This document shows, one piece after another, positions 41,261-48,601 of a DNA stretch of 64,000 nucleotides. The DNA is taken from assembly GCA_963812675.1 (NCBI GenBank), contig CAWEWR010000021.1:124001-188000 (forward strand), given 5' to 3'. Within the stretch, counting starts at the first letter, position 1. Every line of letters starts with the position of its first letter. This stretch comes from AP-15 sp963812675 (lineage in GTDB: Bacteria; Pseudomonadota; Alphaproteobacteria; ATCC43930; CGMCC-115725). The notes under the pieces were generated by a model that saw nothing but the letters and a program-made list of their open reading frames with translations, searched no databases and had not been told where the DNA came from. The translations under genes and the position numbers were made by a program.

Positions 41261-42397
41261 TCAGTCCTTGGCGATCTCGCGGGCAATGACAAGGCGCTGG
41301 ATGTCGCTGGTGCCTTCGTAGATTTGGCACACGCGGACGTCGCGGTAGATGCGCTCGACCGGGAAATCGGCGACATAGCCGTAGCCGCCATGGATCTGGA
41401 TCGCATCGGAGGCGACCCGCTCGGCCATTTCGGAGGCGAAGAGCTTGGCCATCGACGCCTCTTTGATGCACGGTTCGCCGGCGTCGCGCCGAGCCGCAGC
41501 GTCGAGCGCCAATCCGCGCGCCGCGGCGATCTGGGTCGCCATGTCGGCGAGGCGGAAGGCCACCGCCTGCTGCTCGATGATAGGCTTGCCGAAGGCCTCG
41601 CGCTCGCGGGCATAGGCGAGGGCGGCCTCATAGGCGGCGCGCGCCATCCCGACCGACTGCGCGGCGATCCCGATGCGGCCGCCTTCCAGGTTGGAGAGCG
41701 CAATCTTGTAGCCTTCGCCTTCCGCGCCCAGCATCAGATCGGGGGTCAGCTCGACATCCTCGAAGACGAGCTGCGCGGTGTCGGAGGCGCGCTGGCCGAG
41801 CTTGTGCTCGACCCGGGCCACCCGAAAACCGGGGCTGTCGGTCGGCACGAGAAAGGCGCTGATGCCCCTCTTGCCTTGTTCGGGGTCGGTCACGGCGAAA
41901 ACGATCGCGATTTGGGCATTCTTGCCGGAGGAGATGAACTGCTTGGTGCCGCTCAGCACCCAACGGTTACCGTGGCGCTGCGCTCGCGTCTTGATCGCCG
42001 AGGCGTCGGAGCCGGCCTGCGGCTCCGTCAGGCAGAAGCAGGCGAGCATCTCGCCCTTCGCCATCGGCTCGAGAAACTGCCGCTTCTGCTCCTCCGACCC
42101 GTATTGCAGGACCGGCATGCAGCCGACCGAGTTCTGCACGCTGAGAATCGTCGCGACCGCACCCTCGCCGGCGGCGATCTCCTCCATGACCAGCGCGTAG
42201 CCGACATGGTCGGCGCCCGCCCCGCCATATTCCTCCGGCACCAGCATGCCCATAAAGCCGAGCTTGCCGAGCTCGGCGACCGCGTCGGCCGGAAACTTCT
42301 CCTCGCGGTCCCGATCCGCCGCATGCGGCGCGAGCCATTCGCGCGCAAAGTCGCGGGCGACATCGCGCAGCATGCGCTGCTCCTCGGTGAGGCTCAT
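41261..42397 (-). CDS. Acyl-CoA dehydrogenase (short-chain type)
   Basis: 378 aa from ATG 42397. Oxidises acyl-CoA at the alpha-beta bond and passes electrons to ETF. N-terminal LTEEQRMLRDVARDFAREWL, FAD region ACFCLTEPQAGSDASAIKTR and WVLSGTKQFISSGKNAQIAI, C-terminal IQIHGGYGYVADFPVERIYR and the catalytic base Glu in CQIYEGTSDIQRLVIAREI. Length is normal. Chain-length preference is not fixed by sequence alone. Its start overlaps the RidA gene stop by four bases, and it sits with an isovaleryl-CoA dehydrogenase, suggesting leucine or branched-acid catabolism. Confidence 0.94.
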   Translation of the reverse strand: MSLTEEQRMLRDVARDFAREWLAPHAADRDREEKFPADAVAELGKLGFMGMLVPEEYGGAGADHVGYALVMEEIAAGEGAVATILSVQNSVGCMPVLQYGSEEQKRQFLEPMAKGEMLACFCLTEPQAGSDASAIKTRAQRHGNRWVLSGTKQFISSGKNAQIAIVFAVTDPEQGKRGISAFLVPTDSPGFRVARVEHKLGQRASDTAQLVFEDVELTPDLMLGAEGEGYKIALSNLEGGRIGIAAQSVGMARAAYEAALAYAREREAFGKPIIEQQAVAFRLADMATQIAAARGLALDAAARRDAGEPCIKEASMAKLFASEMAERVASDAIQIHGGYGYVADFPVERIYRDVRVCQIYEGTSDIQRLVIAREIAKD

Positions 42398-42783
42398 GAT
42401 GATGCATTGCCTCGTCTGGCAGTCACCTCGATCTCGATCTTCATTCGCGGATCGACGAGGCCGCAAATCAAGGCCGTTGCCGCAGGACGGATCGCGCCGA
42501 AGACTTCGCCCAATACCGGCACGATCGCCGGCCAATCCGCAGCGTTGGGGACGTAATATTTCACCCGCACGACCTCGGCGAGCCCGGCGCCGGCTTCGCC
42601 CAGTGCCTTCTCGATGTTGCGAAAGGCTTGGCGCGCCTGCTCCGCAGGATCGTCCACTATGGTCATTTGCGCATAATCGAACCCGGTCGTACCGGCGACG
42701 AATATCCACTCACCATCGACTACTGCGCGACTATAGCCCGCCGCTGTCTCGAATGGAGATCCGGAGGAGATCAGTCGCCGCAT
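42394..42783 (-). CDS. RidA/YjgF-family protein
   Basis: 129 aa from ATG 42783. YjgF/YER057c/UK114 fold: SSGSPFETAAGYSRAVVDGE, WIFVAGTTGFDYAQMTI, AEQARQAFRNIEKALGEAGA, VVRVKYYVPNAADWPAIVPV and KIEIEVTARRG. RidA proteins hydrolyse reactive enamine/imine intermediates; many subfamily members have other roles. An exact substrate cannot be given. Translationally coupled to the acyl-CoA dehydrogenase gene downstream. Confidence 0.9.
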   Translation of the reverse strand: MRRLISSGSPFETAAGYSRAVVDGEWIFVAGTTGFDYAQMTIVDDPAEQARQAFRNIEKALGEAGAGLAEVVRVKYYVPNAADWPAIVPVLGEVFGAIRPAATALICGLVDPRMKIEIEVTARRGNASS

Positions 42784-42806
42784 CTCAAGCCGTTCTGAGC
42801 TCGTCG

Positions 42807-42827
42807 TTGCCGGGCTTGACCCGGCAA
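42807..42827. repeat. Short palindromic repeat TTGCCGGG-CTTGA-CCCGGCAA
   Basis: Eight-base arms with a five-base loop, flanked by GTCG and TCCAG. The TTGCCGGGCTTGACCCGGCAATCC motif is a common dispersed element in alphaproteobacteria. It lies between the RidA and ivd genes. Confidence 0.85.
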
Positions 42828-42872
42828 TCCAGCCCGTCGCTCCGGGCACGACGGAAGGGGTACGTCATCATT

Positions 42873-44045
42873 TCACGCGGTCTCGGCGAAGATTTCGCGG
42901 CCGATCAGCATGCGGCGGATCTCCGAGGTGCCGGCGCCGATCTCGTAGAGCTTGGCGTCGCGCAGCAGGCGCCCGGTCGGGTAGTCGTTGATGTAGCCGT
43001 TGCCGCCGAGGATCTGGATTGCATCGAGCGCCAGAGACGTCGCCTTCTCGGCGGCGTAGAGGATGGCGCCGGCGGCGTCTTTGCGCGTCGTCTGCCCGCG
43101 GTCGCAGGCTCTCGCCACCGCATACACATAGGATTTGCAGGCGTTCATCGTCGTGTACATGTCGGCGACCTTGCCCTGGATCAGCTGGAATTCCCCGATC
43201 GCCTGGCCGAACTGCCGGCGGTCGTGGATGTATGGGATCACGACGTCGAGACAGGCCTGCATGATCCCGAGCGGACCCGCGGCCAACACGGCGCGCTCGT
43301 AATCGAGGCCGCTCATCAGCACCTGCACGCCCTCGTCGACTGTGCCGAGCACGTTCTCCGCCGGCACTTCGCAATCCTCGAACACCAGTTCCGAAGTGGG
43401 CGACCCGCGCATGCCCAATTTGTCGAGCTTTTGCGCGGGACGAAATCCTTTGAACCCCTTTTCGATCAGAAAAGCAGTAATGCCGCGCGGCCCGGCGTCA
43501 GGGCGCGTCTTGGCGTAGACCACCAGAGTGTCGGCGTAATGGCCGTTGGTGATCCACAACTTCGAGCCGTTCAGGACATACCGGCCGTTTTTCTTGTCGG
43601 CGCGCAGCCTCATCGAGACGACATCCGAGCCGGCGCCGGGCTCGCTCATCGCCAGGGCGCCGAGGTGCTCGCCCGAGATCAGTTTCGGGAGATACTTGCG
43701 CTTTTGCGCTTCGGTTCCGTTGCGCAGGATCTGATTAACACAGAGATTGGAGTGGGCGCCGTAGGAGAGGCCTACCGAAGCGGAGCCGCGGCTGACCTCC
43801 TCCATTGCCACGCAATGGGCGAGGTAGCCCATTCCGGCGCCGCCATATTCTTCTTCGACCGTGATCCCGTGCAGGCCGAGCGTACCCATCTCGGGCCACA
43901 GCTCGATCGGGAATCGATCGGTCCGGTCGATTTCGGCGGCGAGCGGTGCGACCCGGTCCTCGGCAAAGCCGCGGACTGTTGTCCGAAGCATGTCGATCTC
44001 CGGGCCGAGATCAAAGTCGAGGGACGAAAGCCGCGTGTTCTGCAT
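42873..44045 (-). CDS. ivd: Isovaleryl-CoA dehydrogenase
   Basis: 390 aa from ATG 44045. Third step of leucine breakdown, isovaleryl-CoA to 3-methylcrotonyl-CoA. Family marks: TVEEEYGGAGMGYLAHCVAM, GLSYGAHSNLCVNQILRNGT, AMSEPGAGSDVVSMRLRA, KLWITNGHYADTLVVYAKT, the isovaleryl-type internal catalytic Glu in MSGLDYERAVLAAGPLGIMQ, and IQILGGNGYINDYPTGRLLR. The YERAV glutamate separates IVD from the other acyl-CoA dehydrogenase nearby. No mccAB carboxylase genes follow in this window. Confidence 0.93.
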   Translation of the reverse strand: MQNTRLSSLDFDLGPEIDMLRTTVRGFAEDRVAPLAAEIDRTDRFPIELWPEMGTLGLHGITVEEEYGGAGMGYLAHCVAMEEVSRGSASVGLSYGAHSNLCVNQILRNGTEAQKRKYLPKLISGEHLGALAMSEPGAGSDVVSMRLRADKKNGRYVLNGSKLWITNGHYADTLVVYAKTRPDAGPRGITAFLIEKGFKGFRPAQKLDKLGMRGSPTSELVFEDCEVPAENVLGTVDEGVQVLMSGLDYERAVLAAGPLGIMQACLDVVIPYIHDRRQFGQAIGEFQLIQGKVADMYTTMNACKSYVYAVARACDRGQTTRKDAAGAILYAAEKATSLALDAIQILGGNGYINDYPTGRLLRDAKLYEIGAGTSEIRRMLIGREIFAETA

Positions 44046-44069
44046 CGGTCAGGGGCGGGCGGCTGCGGT

Positions 44070-44156
44070 TGGTGCGGTCGAGAAGACTCGAACTTCCACG
44101 GAGTTTCCCCCACAGCGACCTCAACGCTGCGCGTCTACCAATTCCGCCACGACCGC
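44070..44156 (-). tRNA. tRNA-Leu (anticodon GAG)
   Basis: On the minus strand the acceptor GCGGTCG pairs with CGACCGC, followed by A and encoded CCA (44070-44072). The D-arm contains GCGGAATTGGTAGACGC. The anticodon stem CAGCG/CGCTG encloses loop TTGAGGT, giving anticodon GAG. A long variable arm (GTGGGGGAAACTCCGTG) and T-loop TTCGAGT mark a class II Leu tRNA. Confidence 0.95.
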
Positions 44157-44205
44157 ACGACGGGGCCGGCGTGATTAGCAAATCCGGCCCACTATATCAA
44201 GCCGC

Positions 44206-44865
44206 ATGGACCTTGAGATGGTGATGCAGCCGGGCGGGATCGAGTGGCGGGTCAGCGAAACGCCGGTGGAATATGCCGCTGCGGTCGAGGAAATGGAGGC
44301 GCGCGTCGCGGCGATCCGTGCCGGGGCGGCTGCCGAACTTGTGTGGCTGCTCGAGCATCCGCCGCTCTACACCGCCGGGACCAGCGCGCGCGACGAGGAG
44401 CTGATCGAGGCGGGACGGCTGCCGGTTCATCGCACCGGCCGCGGCGGCCGCTATACCTATCACGGGCCCGGCCAGCGGATCGCCTACGTGATGCTGGATC
44501 TGCGCCGGCGCGGGCAGGATGTGCGCTGCTACGTGCACCAACTCGAGGAATGGATCATCCGGACACTCGCGCGCTTCGAGGTGCGCGGCGAACGGCGCGA
44601 CGGCCGCGTCGGCATATGGGTCGTGCAGCCCTCGGGGAATGAGGAAAAGATCGCCGCGATCGGTGTGCGCGTGCGTCAGTGGGTCACTTATCATGGGCTC
44701 GCGCTCAACATTGACCCCGAGCTCGCGCATTACCGCGGGATCGTCCCTTGCGGGATCGCCGATCACGGCGTGACATCGCTCGCCGAGCTCGGTATCGCCG
44801 CGACTATGGAGGAGGTCGACGCGGCGCTGAGGTGCACCTTCGCGGAGGCTTTTGCGGATCCTTGA
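44206..44865 (+). CDS. lipB: Lipoyl(octanoyl) transferase
   Basis: 219 aa from ATG 44206. Moves octanoyl from acyl-carrier protein to lipoyl domains of dehydrogenase complexes. Motifs: WLLEHPPLYTAGTSARDEEL, the signature RGGRYTYHGPGQRIAYVMLD, the lysine in GNEEKIAAIGVRVRQWVTYH, GLALNIDPELAHYRGIVPCG with the catalytic Cys, and HGVTSLAELG. Length is normal. It stands alone beside tRNA-Leu, and the next gene converges. Confidence 0.96.
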   Translation: MDLEMVMQPGGIEWRVSETPVEYAAAVEEMEARVAAIRAGAAAELVWLLEHPPLYTAGTSARDEELIEAGRLPVHRTGRGGRYTYHGPGQRIAYVMLDLRRRGQDVRCYVHQLEEWIIRTLARFEVRGERRDGRVGIWVVQPSGNEEKIAAIGVRVRQWVTYHGLALNIDPELAHYRGIVPCGIADHGVTSLAELGIAATMEEVDAALRCTFAEAFADP

Positions 44866-44880
44866 AACCCACTCCGCGCG

Positions 44881-46590
44881 CTACTCCGCTGCTTTCAGCA
44901 GATCGTCGTCAGCAGGGAGCTCGGCGCCCTCGATGATGTCGACGGCGCGAAAATAAAGATGCACGGCCGTGCCGACATCCTGGGCGCTTTCGACGGCGGC
45001 AAAACCGCCGAACCGGCGGGTCAGCTCCCACGCAGCAGCGGCGCCCGGTCTGTCCGTCTTTAACGGATAAAAGACGTTCTCCAGGCGTTCGGCCGACAGA
45101 CCGAGGCCGCTGTCCCTGACGGTGAGCCGCACATAATCACCCGGGCCGCTGCCTGGGAACTCGGCGGCGGTCGCGTGGTCGAATGCAAATCGCCGGGTTC
45201 CAATCGCAAGCTCGCCGGCCTTTGGCATGTCGGCAACCGCCTCGGCAACCAGAATGCGAACCAACGCGGTCACCAACTCGGAATCGGCGTAACACAGCCG
45301 AGCTTCTGGTTGCGGTGACGATCGCCATTGTATATGGCGGGGCAGCGATCGCCGGAGGGATTCCTCGACTCCGGTCAGCTCGGCATTGAGATCGATAGGT
45401 GGAGCACTCGACGGACCGCCGCCGGTCGACCCAGCAAGGTGGCGCATCATCCTCCGCGTGAGATCAAACCCTGAGCGGCGCCGCCGGCGCCAAACTAGGC
45501 CGAAGCCTACGAACAATCCGAAAACCACTGCCGGGACGACGATCAGCAAGGCAATGCGTTGGGTTAACCCCAACCCGCCTTCGCCGGGCTGGTAAAGAAA
45601 TCCTTCTAAATCGACCGGATGCGAAATCGCGCCAATCGCGATCAGGCTCTGCTGTATCCCCGTCCAGCGTTCCACGTCCGAATGCCCGAGCGGAATGTCA
45701 GGAAAGATAGCGAGCTTGCGCGCGACCTCGCTCTGGTAACGCGCGAAGCCGCCGGGATCACGGACCGGCACGGCTGCCGGCAACTCTGCGACGCGTGCGG
45801 CGATCTCTTCCAGGTGTTGGAGGGCGTATTGCCAGCCCCGGATCGACGCTTCACGAAACCGCCGCACGGTACCCGGTTCGGCATTGGCGAACCGCTGCAA
45901 TGTGAATAGTCCGTCGCCATAAAATTCCGGGTGGCCCGAAAGTTCGAAGGCTTTAACTGCGAGCGGTCGTTGCTGCGTCTGCCACGGCAGCTCCCAGGCC
46001 GACCCAACGACCGCGTCGACACGGCGGTCGGCGAGCGCAGCAACGGCTTGGTCCGGTTCGATCGACACGGATTTCAGCTTATCGGGGTCTATATTTTCGC
46101 TGAGGGCGGCCGCACGAAATTCCAGATCGAGGCCATTGCTCGGCAGCACGCGCCCGAGCTTCGCGCCAAGGAGTGAGCGAATAGACGAGAAATTCCCGTC
46201 GGCGCGGTAGTAGATCGCGCCACCGCTCCGTTGGAAGATCGGAGCGAGCAACACCAGAGGCGAGCCCTGGGCGGTGTGAACCAACAGCTGTGTGGTTCCG
46301 GTCCCGAACTGAGCCCGTCGTTCCACGACTTCGCGGACAGCGTCGATCAGGGCGGCACCGAGTGGCGCACCGGGCTTGATCTCGACCTCGATCCCGACTT
46401 CCCGATAGAAGCCTTTCCACAACGCCGTGTAGTAGCCAGCGAATTCGAACTGCACTCCACGGTGGAGCTGGAGCACAACTTGGTCGGCCGCGACCGCCGC
46501 TGCCGAGTTCGCCGCCAGCATCAACCCCAGGCAGCACACCCAACGCGCCAAGTTGTCGAGCGCCGTTACGACGCGGTTCAGCTTTGCCAT
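44881..46590 (-). CDS. NMT1/THI5-like sensor fused to a degenerate histidine-kinase ATPase domain
   Basis: 569 aa. A signal or anchor segment (residues about 15-35) leads to a periplasmic NMT1/SsuA-type binding domain (VVLQLHRGVQFEFAGYYTAL, GFYREVGIEVEIKPGAP, ALADRRVDAVVGSAWELP), ending near residue 330. One membrane span follows at about 345-368 (RIALLIVVPAVVFGLFVGFG) with an RRRRR stop-transfer. The cytoplasmic part resembles an HATPase_c domain: DSELVTALVRILVAEAVADM where the N-box should be, and RLTVRDSGLGLSAERLENVF for the G1 box, but GAAAAWEL replaces the GTGLGL G2 box. No H-box is visible. It reads as a binding-protein-sensing pseudokinase. Partner unknown. Confidence 0.75.
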   Translation of the reverse strand: MAKLNRVVTALDNLARWVCCLGLMLAANSAAAVAADQVVLQLHRGVQFEFAGYYTALWKGFYREVGIEVEIKPGAPLGAALIDAVREVVERRAQFGTGTTQLLVHTAQGSPLVLLAPIFQRSGGAIYYRADGNFSSIRSLLGAKLGRVLPSNGLDLEFRAAALSENIDPDKLKSVSIEPDQAVAALADRRVDAVVGSAWELPWQTQQRPLAVKAFELSGHPEFYGDGLFTLQRFANAEPGTVRRFREASIRGWQYALQHLEEIAARVAELPAAVPVRDPGGFARYQSEVARKLAIFPDIPLGHSDVERWTGIQQSLIAIGAISHPVDLEGFLYQPGEGGLGLTQRIALLIVVPAVVFGLFVGFGLVWRRRRRSGFDLTRRMMRHLAGSTGGGPSSAPPIDLNAELTGVEESLRRSLPRHIQWRSSPQPEARLCYADSELVTALVRILVAEAVADMPKAGELAIGTRRFAFDHATAAEFPGSGPGDYVRLTVRDSGLGLSAERLENVFYPLKTDRPGAAAAWELTRRFGGFAAVESAQDVGTAVHLYFRAVDIIEGAELPADDDLLKAAE

Positions 46591-46780
46591 TTCGATCCCC
46601 CACGCGAGCCTCGGCTTGGATCGCGACTCCCCAGCATTCGAGCATAAACGGCCGCACCCCGACGCTCAACCCGCCGGCGGGAACCCCCTAGCTGCAATCA
46701 TTGTTGACGGCCGCTCGACCGCGGCGCATCTCATCTCCGAGCCATCGAGCGCCGAATCGACATCCGCTTCAACCGTGCCG

Positions 46781-48601
46781 ATGAACAGAAGAAGCTTGCT
46801 CAAGCGCGCGGCGGCGCTCGCTTTCATGCCGGCGTTGCCCAGCCCGCTGCGGGCGGCCTTGCCCAGCAATGCGCCCGCTCGCCGCCTCCGCCCATCCGAC
46901 CCCGAATGGCCGGACCAAGCGAGCTGGGCCAAGCTGAACGAAGATGTCGGAGGTCGCCTCGTCAAGGTGAACTCGCCGCTGAATGTCTGTCGGGAAGCCC
47001 CGGACGGGTCATCATGCGGAGATCTCTTCAGGGAACTGAAAAATCCCTATTACATCGGCGACGAGGTCGGCCTGACGCAGACCGCCGGCTGGGTCGATGC
47101 CTGGGAATTTCAACCGAGCGTCTATGCCGTTGCGGCCGAAACGACGCAGGACGTTGTCGCGGCGGTCGACTTCGCGCGCGCCAACAATTTGCGTCTGGTC
47201 GTCAAGGGCGGCGGCCACAGCTATCTCGGCAGGTCGAGCGCGCCCAACTCTCTGCTGATCTGGACCCGGCAGATGAACGCCGTCACCTTGCACGACGATT
47301 TCGTCGCGCAGGGCTGCGCGGCACGACAACCGGCCCAGCACGCGGTCACTGTAGGGGCCGGCGCCATCTGGATGCACACGTACAACCAAGTGACCACCAA
47401 AGGCGGCCGATACGTTCAGGGGGGCGGCTGCGGCACGGTGGGCGTTGCCGGGCTGGTTCAGGCGGGTGGCTTTGGCAGCTTCTCGAAGAATTTCGGCGCG
47501 GCCGCGGCGGGGTTGTTGGAAGCCGAAATCGTCACCGCCGACGGAGCCGTTCGGATCGCCAACGCCTGTACCAATCCCGACCTGTTCTGGGGGCTCAAAG
47601 GCGGCGGTGGCGGCAGCCTCGGCGTCGTCACCCGGCTCACCCTCAAAACCCATGATCTGCCATCGTTCTTCGGCGGGGTTTCGACGACGGTCCACGCCTT
47701 TTCCGACGCCGCGTTTCGCAAGCTGATCGGTCATTTCGTCGATTTCTACGCCGACAATCTCCTCAATCCGCATTGGGACCAGATCGTCAATCTTCGGCCG
47801 GGCCATCGACTCGAGATCCGGATGGCGTTTCAAGGGCTCGACAAGCAGCAGGCCGAGACGGTCTGGCACCCGTTTTTCCACTGGGTCAACGATTCACCGC
47901 AGGATTTCACCTATCAGCTCACGCCTAGGATCATCGCGGTGCCGGCCCGAAATCTCTGGGACCCGGGTTTCCTCAAAACGCACTTTCCCAGCGCCGTGAT
48001 ATCGGACGACCGGCCTGGCGCGCCCGCCGACAATATCTTTTGGGCGGGAAATCTGGCCGAGGCCGGGCATTTTGTTTCCGGCTTCCAATCGCTTTGGCTG
48101 CCCGCGACGCTGCTGCAGTCGGACCGGCGGAGCGGGCTCGCCGAGGCATTGCTCGCCGCCGGCAGGCATTGGTCGGTCGAGCTGCATTTTCAGAAGGGGC
48201 TGGCCGGAGGGGCTGAAGAGGCCATGTCCGCTACCAGGGACACAGCGATGAATCCGGAGGTGCTGGACGCCTTTGCCCTCGCGATCGTCGCCGGCGAGGA
48301 CCCGCCGGCTTTTCCCGGCCTTCCCAGTCATCAGCCGGATCTCGATGAAGATCGTCGTCATGCAGCCGCGATCGGGAAAGCGATGAGCGAGCTCAAAAAG
48401 GTGGCGCCCGGGGCAGGGTGCTATTTCGCAGAGAGCGACTTCTTCGAGCCTCTGTGGCAGACTGCCTATTGGGGTCCGAATTATCCGAGGCTGCTGTCGA
48501 TAAAAAAGAAATACGACCCAGCCGGCCTCTTTTTCGTGCACCACGGGGTCGGCAGCGAGGATTGGAGTGCCGACGGCTTCACGCGGCTGAGCGGGCGCTG
48601 A
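46781..48601 (+). CDS. FAD-binding oxidoreductase with BBE domain
   Basis: 606 aa from ATG 46781. Tat-like signal (NRRSLLKRAAALAFMPALP), FAD-binding PCMH domain (VAAVDFARANNLRLVVKGGG, HSYLGRSSAPNSLLIWTRQM, GGRYVQGGGCGTVGVAGLVQ, GGFGSFSKNFGAAAAGLLEA) and the C-terminal berberine-bridge-type segment (YWGPNYPRLLSIKKKYDPAG, LFFVHHGVGSEDW). The His of HSYLG may carry bicovalent FAD with a Cys in the GGGCGTVG segment, a known feature of the family. The enzyme oxidises an alcohol or sugar-type substrate with oxygen; which one is unknown. Its 3' end overlaps the convergent molybdoenzyme gene by 23 bases. Confidence 0.88.
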   Translation: MNRRSLLKRAAALAFMPALPSPLRAALPSNAPARRLRPSDPEWPDQASWAKLNEDVGGRLVKVNSPLNVCREAPDGSSCGDLFRELKNPYYIGDEVGLTQTAGWVDAWEFQPSVYAVAAETTQDVVAAVDFARANNLRLVVKGGGHSYLGRSSAPNSLLIWTRQMNAVTLHDDFVAQGCAARQPAQHAVTVGAGAIWMHTYNQVTTKGGRYVQGGGCGTVGVAGLVQAGGFGSFSKNFGAAAAGLLEAEIVTADGAVRIANACTNPDLFWGLKGGGGGSLGVVTRLTLKTHDLPSFFGGVSTTVHAFSDAAFRKLIGHFVDFYADNLLNPHWDQIVNLRPGHRLEIRMAFQGLDKQQAETVWHPFFHWVNDSPQDFTYQLTPRIIAVPARNLWDPGFLKTHFPSAVISDDRPGAPADNIFWAGNLAEAGHFVSGFQSLWLPATLLQSDRRSGLAEALLAAGRHWSVELHFQKGLAGGAEEAMSATRDTAMNPEVLDAFALAIVAGEDPPAFPGLPSHQPDLDEDRRHAAAIGKAMSELKKVAPGAGCYFAESDFFEPLWQTAYWGPNYPRLLSIKKKYDPAGLFFVHHGVGSEDWSADGFTRLSGR

